From the NCBI GenBank assembly GCA_016841745.1, contig JAENYO010000002.1, positions 310,001 through 374,000 of the forward strand: a stretch of 64,000 nt of DNA. Direction: 5' to 3'. This document shows positions 51,444 through 60,558 of the stretch, in pieces. Numbering within the stretch: position 1 is the first letter of the stretch; each line of letters opens with the position of its first letter. The translations under genes and the position numbers were made by a program. The DNA is from Acetomicrobium hydrogeniformans (GTDB taxonomy: Bacteria; Synergistota; Synergistia; Synergistales; JAFGMB01). Below the pieces are notes generated by a model. The model had not been told where the DNA came from and did no database searches. It saw only the letters and a program-made list of their open reading frames with translations.

Positions 51444-52049
51444 CTATCCCTTTATCAGGAGAAGGCTTATGGCAGTATAGACAAGAAGCAGACTTAGAAA
51501 GATATTTATATATTTCTTGAGCCTGGGGCTTGTTATGTAAAGTTTGAGTGCCGTTCCGAAGAATGTCCAGATAGAGAGGGTAAAGAAGGCTGCCACTGTA
51601 ATACCTGCCGTCCAGATCAGAAGAAGAGCCGGTCTGGTCGTGATAGAGCTCAAAAATGCGCTGTAAAGGGTAATTCCGTAGAAAATAAGTTTGGGATTCA
51701 GGAACTGGAGTAGTACTCCCCTTCCGAAGCCAAGCCTTGTTACTTTCTTTCCATCTTCGAAGGAATAGCTGGTTTTATAGGTAAGCCAGGCAAGCCAGAG
51801 AATGTAAAGACATCCTGCCCACCTTACCCATGATGAAAGGGAGGGTAAAATATTCAGGACCGCAGCAGACATGCTCCCGCAGAAGAGCATTATTCCGAAA
51901 AAACCTGTGAGGATACCTGAGATGAATGGCAGTGTCTTTCCATAACCGAAGACCAGTCCCATGGAAGCACAGGCTATGTTACTCGGGCCAGGAGTAATGG
52001 ATGCTACTCCTATGAAGATAATTGCAGACAAGATCTCTGGATTCGACAT
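51444..52049 (-). CDS. LysE/RhtB-family amino-acid exporter
   Basis: 201 residues with six predicted helices: IFIGVASITPGPSNIACASM at the start is the family's signature, followed by FISGILTGFFGIMLFCG and FLNPKLIFYGITLY. It exports amino acids or related metabolites. No convincing ribosome-binding site precedes the ATG. The substrate is not readable. Confidence 0.88.
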   Translation of the reverse strand: MSNPEILSAIIFIGVASITPGPSNIACASMGLVFGYGKTLPFISGILTGFFGIMLFCGSMSAAVLNILPSLSSWVRWAGCLYILWLAWLTYKTSYSFEDGKKVTRLGFGRGVLLQFLNPKLIFYGITLYSAFLSSITTRPALLLIWTAGITVAAFFTLSIWTFFGTALKLYITSPRLKKYINIFLSLLLVYTAISLLLIKG

Positions 52050-52263
52050 AATAGAATTCTACAGCATTTTAACAGCTTGGTTCAATGGTCAGTATTTCCC
52101 TTTTCCCGCTCGGGAAGGATCGTTTCCGTACTTTAAATCTCTTGTTGAAATAAAAGTTGACTCTCTTCATACCCCGTACTACACTAGTTCTCGTGTGTAT
52201 TTTTATACGGGTACCGGTATACAAGGAAACGGTGCAGTTATTTTGAAAGGAGTTGATGCAGTA

Positions 52264-52836
52264 ATGCCTCAGGCCATTGAGATTCGGTGGCATGGACGAG
52301 GGGGTCAGGGAGCCAAGTCAGGTTCGGCCATTCTCTCCGAGGTGTTGTTCGAGGCCGGAAAGTTCGTCCAGTCATTTCCGGAATACGGAGCAGAGCGCCA
52401 GGGAGCTCCCATGAAGGCCTACAACAGGGTATCCGATCAGCCTATCCGCAAGCGCTGCGGAGTACAGAACCCTAACGTGGTGGCAGTAATTGACCCGACC
52501 CTTCTCGATGCAGCCCGTCCAACCGATGGATGCGATGAGAATACGGTCTATCTTATCAACACTCCCATGTCACCAACCGAGATTAAGAAAAAGCTTGACC
52601 TGCCCGATGCAGTCAAGGTCATAACCATTGATGCGACCAAGATCACCCTGGAGGAGTTCGGTCAGAACCGTCCCAACGCTCCCATGCTTGGAACCTTTGC
52701 CCAGATCTTTACGGAGGTTCCCATCCAGGCATTTGTGGATCACTTCTCACATAAGATGGCTAAATTGCCAGAGAAGATCCTTTCTGCCAATCTCCGGGCT
52801 ATCCGGAGGGGTTACGAGGAGGTGCAGATCGGATGA
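52264..52836 (+). CDS. porG: 2-oxoacid:ferredoxin oxidoreductase gamma subunit
   Basis: 190 residues starting MPQAIEIRWHGRGGQGAKSG, from an ATG at 52264 with AAAGGAG upstream; the open frame reaches back to 51961 but that part overlaps the opposite LysE gene and is not protein-like. The family marks are RWHGRGGQGAKSGSAIL and EYGAERQGAPMKAYNR. It is the first of four overlapping or closely spaced genes (gamma, delta, alpha, beta) that together form the anaerobic 2-oxoacid decarboxylase, likely pyruvate but a branched-chain keto acid is possible. Confidence 0.92.
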   Translation: MPQAIEIRWHGRGGQGAKSGSAILSEVLFEAGKFVQSFPEYGAERQGAPMKAYNRVSDQPIRKRCGVQNPNVVAVIDPTLLDAARPTDGCDENTVYLINTPMSPTEIKKKLDLPDAVKVITIDATKITLEEFGQNRPNAPMLGTFAQIFTEVPIQAFVDHFSHKMAKLPEKILSANLRAIRRGYEEVQIG

Positions 52837-53159
52837 GCGACTGCAAAAACTGGAAAGAAATGAAAGATGTGGGCAAGCCGAAAAAATGGCAGGATGTTCC
52901 CATGGGGGGCATCGCCTACGGAGCTTCAGCCGAGAATGTAGAGACAGGCCAGTGGAGAAGCATTCGTCCCGTATGGAATGAAGAGGAGTGCATCTCGTGC
53001 ATGCTCTGCTGGGTACAGTGCCCGGACCGTTCCATCACTACCGATGAGAACGGCAAGGTGACGGGTATCGACTACTTCTACTGCAAGGGCTGCGGTATAT
53101 GTGCCCACGTATGCCCCAAAAAGGCGATAGAGATGCGGCCAGAGGCCGACTTCGCGTAG
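52833..53159 (+). CDS. porD: 2-oxoacid:ferredoxin oxidoreductase delta subunit (2[4Fe-4S] ferredoxin)
   Basis: 108 residues; ATG overlaps the gamma stop (ATGA). Two cluster motifs, CISCMLCWVQCPDRS and CKGCGICAHVCPKKA, carry electrons from the catalytic core to ferredoxin. The N-terminal extension (WKEMKDVGKPKKWQDVPMG) is characteristic of delta subunits. The next gene starts 17 bases after the stop. Confidence 0.94.
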   Translation: MSDCKNWKEMKDVGKPKKWQDVPMGGIAYGASAENVETGQWRSIRPVWNEEECISCMLCWVQCPDRSITTDENGKVTGIDYFYCKGCGICAHVCPKKAIEMRPEADFA

Positions 53160-53175
53160 AAGGGAGCAAAAGAAG

Positions 53176-54342
53176 ATGCCACGTAAAGAAATTACATCAG
53201 GAAACTGGGCTTTTGCTGAAGCAATGCGCCAGATCGATCCGGACGTTGTAGCAGCATATCCCATAACTCCTTCGACAGATATAATAATGAAATTCGCTGA
53301 ATTTGTGGCTAACGGCAAAGTTGAAACCAACTTTGTAACCGTAGAGAGTGAACACTCCGCCATCACTGCCTGCGTAACTGCTTCAGCGGCCGGTGCCCGT
53401 GTAATGACTGCTTCCAGTGCGAATGGAGTAGCCCTAATGCACGAGATATTCCCCATCGCAGGCTGTTTCAGGACCCCCATCGTTTTCGGTCTGGTCAACA
53501 GGAGTGTGGGTGCTCCTATAAACATTCACTGTGACCACAGCGACAGCATGGGCCAGCGCGATCTGGGATGGATCCACCTCTACTGCGAAGATGCCCAGGA
53601 AGCCTATGATTCCGCCATTATGGCAGTCAGACTGAGTGAGAACAATGATGTCCTTACTCCCGTATTTGTCTGCCAGGACGGTTTCATCACCAGCCATGGT
53701 TTTGAACCCGTTGAATATCTTGACGATGAGACAGTCAAGAACTTTGTAGGCGAAAGGGAGCCCCTCAATTCGCTCCTTGATGTTGATAATCCTGTATCTT
53801 ACGGATCCTTCGCCATGTCTGAGTATTACTTTGAGATCAAACGTCAGCAGATCGAAGCCAATAAAAAGGCCCTAGAGCTCTACGATGGAATAGCAAAGGA
53901 ATATGAGGCAGTCTCGGGCCGTTATTATCCTATGATCGACTGCTACAGGACGGAGGATGCTGACCATGTCATCGTCATAATGTCTTCGGCATCCGGAGCG
54001 GTCAAGGATGTAGTGGATGAAATGCGGGATAAGGGTCACAAGGTTGGCTGCCTGAGGATCCGCATGTTCCGTCCCTTCCCCAAAGAAGCAGTTGCAGCTG
54101 CACTAAAGGGTAAAAAGGCTGTTGCAGTCCTTGACAGATGCCTTAGCTTAGGCGGGACCGCACCACTTGTTGCGGAGGTAAGGAGTGCCCTTTACGCTTC
54201 CGGCGAAATGATCCCGACCAACAGCTGTATCTACGGCCTTGGCGGAAGAGATTTCTTCCCCCAGTATGCCGAGGACATCTTTATGGACCTCATAAATGGC
54301 AAGATCTCGCCCGAAGAGCGCTACATCGGCCTTCTTGAATAG
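53176..54342 (+). CDS. porA: 2-oxoacid:ferredoxin oxidoreductase alpha subunit
   Basis: 388 residues with GGGAGCAAAAGAAG upstream. The N-terminal domain has GNWAFAEAMRQIDPDVVAAYP and TPSTDIIMKFAEF with TVESEHSAITACVTASAAGARV, the pyruvate-domain motifs, then the second domain (YRTEDADHVIVIMSSASG). The sequence agrees with PorA-type rather than VorA or IorA, but substrate choice is not proven. Co-transcribed with beta. Confidence 0.93.
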   Translation: MPRKEITSGNWAFAEAMRQIDPDVVAAYPITPSTDIIMKFAEFVANGKVETNFVTVESEHSAITACVTASAAGARVMTASSANGVALMHEIFPIAGCFRTPIVFGLVNRSVGAPINIHCDHSDSMGQRDLGWIHLYCEDAQEAYDSAIMAVRLSENNDVLTPVFVCQDGFITSHGFEPVEYLDDETVKNFVGEREPLNSLLDVDNPVSYGSFAMSEYYFEIKRQQIEANKKALELYDGIAKEYEAVSGRYYPMIDCYRTEDADHVIVIMSSASGAVKDVVDEMRDKGHKVGCLRIRMFRPFPKEAVAAALKGKKAVAVLDRCLSLGGTAPLVAEVRSALYASGEMIPTNSCIYGLGGRDFFPQYAEDIFMDLINGKISPEERYIGLLE

Positions 54343-54355
54343 GGAGGTAATGAAG

Positions 54356-55300
54356 ATGAGTATAAAGATCAAAGATGTTGTGAACAAAAAAAGTCCCATG
54401 ACGCAGGGACACCGCATGTGTCCCGGCTGTGGAGCCCCTACGGCAGTCCACCAGGGACTCATGGGTGTAGATTTCCCCCTGGTGGTGGTAAACGCCACCG
54501 GATGCCTTGAGGTTTCTACAACTGTATATCCCTTCAGCGCCTGGCGTGTGCCATGGATCCATACCGCTTTTGAAAATGCCGGTGCCGGAGTTTCCGGAGT
54601 AGAGGCAGCTTACCAGGCATTGAAGAAAAAAGGTAAGATAGATAAGGATATCAAGTTCGTTGCCTTTGGTGGCGACGGCGGAACTTACGACATAGGCCTT
54701 CAGTCCCTTTCCGGAGCTCTTGAGAGAGGTCATGATTTTACCTACATATGCTACAACAACCAGGGATATATGAATACTGGAGCTCAGCGAAGCAGTGCTA
54801 CCCCGAGGGGAGCAAATGCTACCACAACTCCGGCGGGCAGTGTCATCCCTGGAAAACTGCAGAAACCCAAGGATCTGACGAGCATCGCCGCAGCACACCA
54901 TATACCTTATGTAGCCCAGACGACCCTCTATAACCACATGGATGTAGCCAACAAGATAAAAAGAGCTATAGAAACACCGGGACCAGCATTTGTTAACATT
55001 CTGGTTCCCTGCGTTCTCTTCTGGAGGATCGACCCGGCTCTTCAGGGAGAAATATGCAAAAAAGCAGCAGATACCCGATTCTGGCCCATCTATGAAGTTA
55101 TTGACGGAGAATGGAAGCTTTCCTATAAGCCCAAAAAACGTGTACCAGTTGAAGAATTTTTGAAACCCCAGGGACGCTATTCTCACTTCTTCAAGGGAGA
55201 TAAATCCAAGGCCCTTCTTGAGCAGGCTCAGGCCGATATCGAGAATGAATGGAAGTACATTCTTGGCCGTTGCGGTGATACCTGGGAGCCTCAGGATTAG
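54356..55300 (+). CDS. porB: 2-oxoacid:ferredoxin oxidoreductase beta subunit
   Basis: About 314 residues from MSIKIKDVVNKK; GGGAGG is eight bases upstream, and an upstream frame to 54296 overlaps porA. Thiamine diphosphate and iron-sulfur residues are visible: HRMCPGCGAPTAVHQG, GDGGTYDIGLQ, NNQGYMNTGAQRS, and a further Cys in the LVPCVLFWR loop. It carries TPP and a cluster and completes the enzyme. A terminator follows the operon. Confidence 0.93.
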   Translation: MSIKIKDVVNKKSPMTQGHRMCPGCGAPTAVHQGLMGVDFPLVVVNATGCLEVSTTVYPFSAWRVPWIHTAFENAGAGVSGVEAAYQALKKKGKIDKDIKFVAFGGDGGTYDIGLQSLSGALERGHDFTYICYNNQGYMNTGAQRSSATPRGANATTTPAGSVIPGKLQKPKDLTSIAAAHHIPYVAQTTLYNHMDVANKIKRAIETPGPAFVNILVPCVLFWRIDPALQGEICKKAADTRFWPIYEVIDGEWKLSYKPKKRVPVEEFLKPQGRYSHFFKGDKSKALLEQAQADIENEWKYILGRCGDTWEPQD

Positions 55301-55330
55301 CATTTAGTATTAAAGAACATATAAATACAC

Positions 55331-55370
55331 AGAAAGCCGGATCTCTTCCTGAGGATCCGGCTTTCTTTTT
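55331..55370 (+). terminator. Terminator of the 2-oxoacid oxidoreductase operon
   Basis: Perfect 13-base arms AGAAAGCCGGATC and GATCCGGCTTTCT around a ten-base loop, followed by TTTTTTCC. It lies about 30 bases after the porB stop. Confidence 0.93.
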
Positions 55371-55517
55371 TCCTGTTGCATGAAAATAATTCGCATGCTC
55401 CCTTTTGCCTTTTTAAGCAAGATCATGTTGTGTCTGGGAGATTTGTTTAAGGTTATTAGAATGGAAAAGTTATCCATTTGGTTGTTATGAATAATCTTGT
55501 TTGTGCCTTTTCTGTTT

Positions 55518-56831
55518 TTAAAGTGGTTCTGTTCCTGTTGTGTCTTTTGTCCCAAAACTTAGAAGCTTGAACCTGTTTTCCAGATCCTGGCGGTCTCTCT
55601 CCTGTGGTAATCCAAGGCCAGCGCTATTGATCATTTCTGCATGCCGCCAGAGGGATTGTTTCTGTTCTATGGTTTTGACGTGGGTCATTATCCTCTGTAA
55701 AGATTCCATCATGTGAATCAGAACATATACGTCTGATGAGGCTTGTTGCCTGATCTGATGGAATGAAGCATCACAAAAACTGCCGAAGGTTGGCTGATCT
55801 AGAATGAGTCGTAGATTTCCTTCCTTGTCGTGATGGTAAATCTCGGGTTGTTCCCGATCAGCTAAAAGACAGAGAGCTTCAGCTAGCCGATCTAAACAGG
55901 TACATGCAGTAAAGGGGTCATTGATACCAGGAGAAAGAGCTCGGACAGCTATTTCGACGATCTCGATCATTACGAATTCTACATCCTGAGTTGCTGTGCG
56001 ATTGTCGCCAAAAATAAAACATTGCTCAATATTTGAAAGTAATTCTCCGGGTAGATCAGTTATGTGAACCTTGGCCAAAGGTTCTTTCTGAATGATAAAT
56101 TGTCCTGGCCTGTGAAGTGTCGTTATAACCATGTCATGTTCTGATGCCAGACCGATAAGGGAAGGAACATCAACAGCCTGGATGTATCCGGATCTGGTAG
56201 AAAGAATGGGTATTTGTATATCGGATGTTTCCGGTTTTACTGAGGTTTCCTTTTTATCTTCTGTAATCTCGGGGTAGGTACGCTGAATCAGGTACTTCAG
56301 TTCCTGGGATACGCTGAGAATTACATTTGGAGCCTGGATATTTCTGGCGACATGGTGTATGAAGTAAATCAGGACGAAAAGAGCAGCGCAAGTCATCAGA
56401 AATCCACCTAAAATAGTAAAGTTAGGTATCCCTACTGATTCCTGAAGTCGACCCAGCACGAATAGTGCTGTCAAGTTGTAGAAGACAGTAGAAGAAAATA
56501 CACCTATCAGTATCTGGTTGCTTCTGTCGCGTACGTAAGTTCTTAAAAGTCTTGGACCAAGCTGGGAGGCTGCAAGGGTCAGAACTACAACAGTGCTCGA
56601 GAAGACGATGCTTAATGCCGTTACCAGAGCACTTATAAGAACTGCCAGGACTGAACGCATAGAGTTCAAACTGCCAGATCCGGTTTCGGGAAGGATAAAA
56701 CCGACCCTCTGGTCCAGTTGTAACAGAAATAGGCAGGCCAGGATCGCCATCATGGATATGGTGGCTGGCAGAAACCAGAAATTGCTGTGAAAGGCATCCC
56801 ATTTATTCTGAAACCAGGTGCTTGTCTTCAT
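55518..56831 (-). CDS. DUF2254 membrane protein
   Basis: 437 residues. The first about 160 hold four membrane helices (LPATISMMAILACLFLL, SVLAVLISALVTALSIVFSSTV, LIGVFSSTVFYNLTALFVL and FLMTCAALFVLIYFIHHV). The soluble rest starts SVSQELKYLIQRTYPEIT. The pattern is DUF2254; no activity is agreed. Its ATG overlaps the stop of the P-type ATPase gene by the ATGA arrangement, so it is in the same operon and translationally coupled; a role with the pump is plausible. No terminator is clear after it. Confidence 0.85.
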   Translation of the reverse strand: MKTSTWFQNKWDAFHSNFWFLPATISMMAILACLFLLQLDQRVGFILPETGSGSLNSMRSVLAVLISALVTALSIVFSSTVVVLTLAASQLGPRLLRTYVRDRSNQILIGVFSSTVFYNLTALFVLGRLQESVGIPNFTILGGFLMTCAALFVLIYFIHHVARNIQAPNVILSVSQELKYLIQRTYPEITEDKKETSVKPETSDIQIPILSTRSGYIQAVDVPSLIGLASEHDMVITTLHRPGQFIIQKEPLAKVHITDLPGELLSNIEQCFIFGDNRTATQDVEFVMIEIVEIAVRALSPGINDPFTACTCLDRLAEALCLLADREQPEIYHHDKEGNLRLILDQPTFGSFCDASFHQIRQQASSDVYVLIHMMESLQRIMTHVKTIEQKQSLWRHAEMINSAGLGLPQERDRQDLENRFKLLSFGTKDTTGTEPL

Positions 56832-59596
56832 GATCTCACTGTACCCCTTGTATCATTTCTTCTCTTGAGATATTTCATTAACTCGAAAGTTCCCAGGAAT
56901 ATACCTCCAGCGCCAACAACGTACATGAAGTCCTTTATGGAAGGAGGCGCAAAATAAAGGAATGACCTTATAAAGGGGACATTGGTCCCGATATACACCA
57001 TGAATATGGAAAAAAGAACGGAACCGAAAAGAATCCTGTTGCTGAAGAAATTGCGGCTGAAGATGGTGTCCAGCTCAGAACGTCTGGAAAATATATTGAC
57101 GAACTGACAGTAGGCCACTGTAAGGTATGTCAATGTAGTTGCCTTTGCGAAATTGATGGTTTCCATTGCATCAGTGGAAATGGTTATTCCTGTCCGGGAC
57201 ATGAAAAGTCCGAAGTTAACAAAGGCAAGGATGCCAATAAGGGTTCCAAGTAATACCACCTCCAGAGAACTGGAAAGATTCATTATATGGGCGCTGAGAT
57301 CCCTTGGAGGTTCCTGCATGATCCCTTCGGTAGGAGGATCAAATGTCAGAAAGGTGAGGGGCATAACTTCGGCCAGAAGGTCTATGGCAAGTATCTGGAT
57401 GGCCAGGATGGGAATTGCCCAATCCCATAGAGCGACTCCCAGAAGTCCCAGCAGGACTATCACAAGCTCTGCCACGTTGGTGGTCATCGAAGCAATGACT
57501 GTCTTTTTCAGGTTATTGTAGATGGTCCGGCCTTCCCTTACCGCTTCAACGAGAGTGGGGAAGCTGTCATCCAGAAGGATTAGCTCTGCTGCTTCCTTGG
57601 CTACATCCGTTCCTGTTATTCCCATAGCTACACCTATGGCTGCGCGTTTGAGGGCTGGAGCGTCATTGACTCCGTCTCCTGTTACGGCAACAATTTCTCC
57701 CTGGGCCTGAAGCAGCTTGACTATCCGCAGCTTGTCTTCTGGTGCTACCCTGGAGAAAATGACGGAATCGGTGGCTAAGAGAACCCCTGTCAGTTTTGCG
57801 TCGTCCATTTTTTCCATTTCCGCTCCTGTAAATACGGGAGGTTCTCCTTCCCGGGACAGGCCTATCTGTTTTCCCACGGCCTGGGCTGTTATGGCGTGAT
57901 CTCCTGTCATGATAATTATCCGTATGTGAGCATCATGACAGCTTGCCACCGCTTCCTTAACACCTTCCTTGGGAGGGTCGATCATACAAATGAGACCCAG
58001 GAAGACAACATCCTTCTCTGCTTCTTCCATGGTGTAGTCCTTTCCATTTGCTTCAAGTGGACGGAAGGCTATGGCCAGAACCCTCAGGGCTTTTTTTGAA
58101 TAGTTTTCATTCAGGTTTCGGATAGATTTTTTATCTTCTTCTGTTATTGGAAGGATCTTGCCATTCCTATAGATGGATTTGCTGATGGCGAGGACGCTGT
58201 CGGTTGCTCCTTTAAGGGCCAGTTCCTGGCGGTTTTCAAACTGCCTTACGGAACTCATGAGTTTTCGTTCTGAATCAAAGGGGAATTCCTTCAGTTCCGG
58301 GTTTTCTTCGTCTTCACTGGGACTCCTGGTACCTATCTTTGTGGAAAGGGTTATCAGGGCTGCTTCGGTGGGATCCCCGATGGGGTACCAACCCGGGTGT
58401 TCCTCGTCTGCAGCATGGATCTCTGCATTAGATGCCATGGTGGCAGCATCCATCATTATTTCAATCTCATCTATCTGTTCCGGTGTAAGGGAGTTCCCAT
58501 TTTCATCGAGGATATCACCTTCAGGGGCATAACCTATTCCGCTAATCTTATATTCCTTTCCATCGAACCAGAGGTTTGTGACCGTCATTTCATTTTTGGT
58601 AAGGGTACCGGTTTTATCAGTGCATATAACCGTTGTTGAGCCCAAAGTTTCGACGGAAGGAAGGTTCTTGACGACAGCTTTACGGTCGGCGAGCCTTTTG
58701 CTTGTTGCTGAAAGGGCTACCGTGACCTGGGCTGGCAGAGCCTGAGGTACTGCTGCGACAGCGACACCAAGGGCATAGACCATGCTCATGAAGAAACTGA
58801 AACCCTGCCATAATGCTATTCCAAAAAGAGCTATACTGATCACAATAACAATGCTGGTGAGCCATTTAGCTAGAATTCCAAGTTCCTGCTGCAGGGGAGA
58901 TCTTACTGCCGTTGTTTCCGAGGTCATGCTTGCTATTTTGCCCATTTCGGTGTTCATACCGGTTTCCACCACAAGACCGAGGGCTGTTCCCGTGGCGACG
59001 GTGGTTCCCATATAGGCTATGTTTTCCCGGTCAGCAAGCACGCATTCTTCCAGAATGATCTTGCTTGTCTTTTCCTGGGATGTGGATTCTCCGGTGAGGG
59101 AAAACTCGTTTGCCCTGAAATTGAAAGCTTCCTGTATCCTGGTGTCTGCTGGTATTTTATCCCCGGGTTCCAACATTATAATGTCTCCCGGAACAAGAAG
59201 GTCCTGTGAAATCTGCTGAAGCTCTCCGTTAACCCTTATCTTTGCAGGTGACTGTATAAGTTTCTGAAGGCTCTCGAGGATCTTTCCGGCTTTGTACTCC
59301 TGAGTAAATCCTATTATGGCATTAACTAAAACGATGATCAGCATTACAGTTGCATCCCGATAGCTTCCTATGAAGAATGAAATAATGCCTGCTGCAATAA
59401 GGACCATAACCAGAAGGTCCTTGAACTGCATAAGGAAGATCAACCACTTGGGAACGGTTATATCCGTCGTGATCTGGTTTGCCCCATATGTTTTCCGACG
59501 CTTATCTGCCTCCTCCCGGGGGAAGCCCTTTTCAGTCGAGCCCAGAGATTCCAGTGCATCCCTTGCATGCATTCGATAATATTCTTTCTTATCCAT
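56828..59596 (-). CDS. P-type cation-transporting ATPase (P2-like) with an unusual ion-binding site
   Basis: 922 residues from MDKKEYYRMHARDALESL; GGGAGG lies seven bases before this ATG and an upstream ATG at 59638 lacks a site. The order is the N-terminal cation-ATPase domain, A-domain with LTGESTSQEK, phosphorylation site D327 (ICTDKTGTLTKNE), MTGDHAITA, TGDGVNDAPALKRAAIGVAM and a C-terminal six-helix block. In transmembrane helix 4 PQALPAQ (284-290) replaces the usual PE(G/A)LP, and in helix 6 IDLLAEVMP replaces the usual VNLVTDGLP. Calcium pumps have acidic residues there, so the cation may differ. It is coupled to a DUF2254 gene. Confidence 0.9.
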   Translation of the reverse strand: MDKKEYYRMHARDALESLGSTEKGFPREEADKRRKTYGANQITTDITVPKWLIFLMQFKDLLVMVLIAAGIISFFIGSYRDATVMLIIVLVNAIIGFTQEYKAGKILESLQKLIQSPAKIRVNGELQQISQDLLVPGDIIMLEPGDKIPADTRIQEAFNFRANEFSLTGESTSQEKTSKIILEECVLADRENIAYMGTTVATGTALGLVVETGMNTEMGKIASMTSETTAVRSPLQQELGILAKWLTSIVIVISIALFGIALWQGFSFFMSMVYALGVAVAAVPQALPAQVTVALSATSKRLADRKAVVKNLPSVETLGSTTVICTDKTGTLTKNEMTVTNLWFDGKEYKISGIGYAPEGDILDENGNSLTPEQIDEIEIMMDAATMASNAEIHAADEEHPGWYPIGDPTEAALITLSTKIGTRSPSEDEENPELKEFPFDSERKLMSSVRQFENRQELALKGATDSVLAISKSIYRNGKILPITEEDKKSIRNLNENYSKKALRVLAIAFRPLEANGKDYTMEEAEKDVVFLGLICMIDPPKEGVKEAVASCHDAHIRIIIMTGDHAITAQAVGKQIGLSREGEPPVFTGAEMEKMDDAKLTGVLLATDSVIFSRVAPEDKLRIVKLLQAQGEIVAVTGDGVNDAPALKRAAIGVAMGITGTDVAKEAAELILLDDSFPTLVEAVREGRTIYNNLKKTVIASMTTNVAELVIVLLGLLGVALWDWAIPILAIQILAIDLLAEVMPLTFLTFDPPTEGIMQEPPRDLSAHIMNLSSSLEVVLLGTLIGILAFVNFGLFMSRTGITISTDAMETINFAKATTLTYLTVAYCQFVNIFSRRSELDTIFSRNFFSNRILFGSVLFSIFMVYIGTNVPFIRSFLYFAPPSIKDFMYVVGAGGIFLGTFELMKYLKRRNDTRGTVRS

Positions 59597-59765
59597 CTCT
59601 ATCCTCCCCAGGTTCCACAAAATCTGTCTGATATTCAATCTGGTAAAGCTTTAAAAGTGTTCTTATTCTAACCATAGGTGTTGGACTTATCAAGAAAAGT
59701 TTCTTGTATGTCAGATAGATCTCTAGAATTGGCAACTGGAGATCAGTTGGGGAGTAGTGATAAAA

Positions 59766-59798
59766 AAGAGGGACCATCCCGCAGGGATGGTCCCTTTA
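59766..59798 (-). terminator. Terminator of the rhodanese gene
   Basis: Perfect twelve-base arms AGGGACCATCCC and GGGATGGTCCCT around GCA. The minus transcript continues with CTTTTTTATC. It lies 35 bases after the stop codon. Confidence 0.9.
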
Positions 59799-59833
59799 AC
59801 AGCTTTTCCTTCCAGGAAAAGTAATTATAAGCC

Positions 59834-60226
59834 TCAGGAAGAGCAGCCAGCCTGGATGGGCAGGTGAGCTTTATTACAGGACATGCCTCCCTTCAGAGAG
59901 CATGCATTAAAACCAAGGATCCTCATTATCCCAACAAGCTGGCCTGCTGTCTGGCCGGAATAGCAGATAGGGATGACCTTACAGTCTTTGGGTATATCGT
60001 CAAGAAATTCTCCTACCTCTGCCCAGGGTATATTTACAGCGCCTTCAATATGACCTTCCTGAAAATCTTCGGGTTTTCTGATGTCAAGAAGATAAAGATC
60101 TTCTTCTCCCTTTTTCATTTCTTCTTCCAGCTGCTCACATGTGATCAGGTTATTGCAGCCGTTCTTGAGATCTTCAAAGTAACTTTCTACAGCTTTGCCT
60201 AACGATGGTTCCATAACTGTCTGCAT
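59834..60226 (-). CDS. Rhodanese-domain protein
   Basis: 130 residues; GGGAGGTTAAGTAAT precedes the ATG. A single rhodanese domain follows a short helical N-terminus: LYLLDIRKPEDFQEGHIEGA (substrate-side loop), GAVNIPW and the active-site loop ICYSGQTAGQ with the catalytic Cys and a small six-residue loop of sulfur-transferase size. It likely transfers sulfur to cyanide or thiols in the cytosol; no partner gene is adjacent. Two palindromes upstream (60261 and 60296) may control it. Confidence 0.88.
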   Translation of the reverse strand: MQTVMEPSLGKAVESYFEDLKNGCNNLITCEQLEEEMKKGEEDLYLLDIRKPEDFQEGHIEGAVNIPWAEVGEFLDDIPKDCKVIPICYSGQTAGQLVGIMRILGFNACSLKGGMSCNKAHLPIQAGCSS

Positions 60227-60260
60227 ATTACTTAACCTCCCTGGTTAACTGGTTTGTCGA

Positions 60261-60312
60261 AATATTGATAATATTTTCACTTTAGGTAAGTAGTGATATT
60301 GATAATCAATAT
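60261..60312. promoter_or_regulatory. Two palindromes sharing ATATTGATAAT upstream of the rhodanese gene
   Basis: 60261-60275 is AATATTGATAATATT (arms AATATT) and 60296-60312 is ATATTGATAATCAATAT, a perfect 17-bp palindrome around a central A. Their centres are 36 bases apart. They lie 35-86 bases before the start codon, where a promoter and operator would be. The half-site resembles TTGAT-type motifs but not the spaced FNR site. The rest of 60227-60558 holds only the terminator at 60438. Confidence 0.5.
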
Positions 60313-60437
60313 TTACAACAAAGGGAATCTCCTGTCAAGCCATATTTAACACTATATACACCTGGCGGTATGCGAATCTATTCAAAGAGCTGAATAGCAT
60401 TCTTACGGGTATGGATATGGTGTTTTTGGGAAAAATA

Positions 60438-60474
60438 CATGAGAGGAGCGGTTAAGGAGTCCACTCCTCTCATG
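60438..60474 (-). terminator. Terminator of the alanine-dehydrogenase-like gene
   Basis: Arms CATGAGAGGAG and CTCCTCTCATG around a 15-base loop. In the minus transcript the stem is followed by TATTTTTCCC. It lies about 85 bases past the stop codon. Confidence 0.75.
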
Positions 60475-60558
60475 ATGATCAGGGCAAATTAGCTTGAATA
60501 GTTTTCGATATTTCAGTAGTAGTTCTGGCATCTTTTTTCTGGTTCAAGGTTTCTGATT

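Noticed and set aside
51961-52263. Long N-terminal extension of the 2-oxoacid oxidoreductase gamma subunit
   Set aside because: It overlaps the opposite LysE gene and is not conserved-looking. A good ribosome-binding site and the family start are at 52264.
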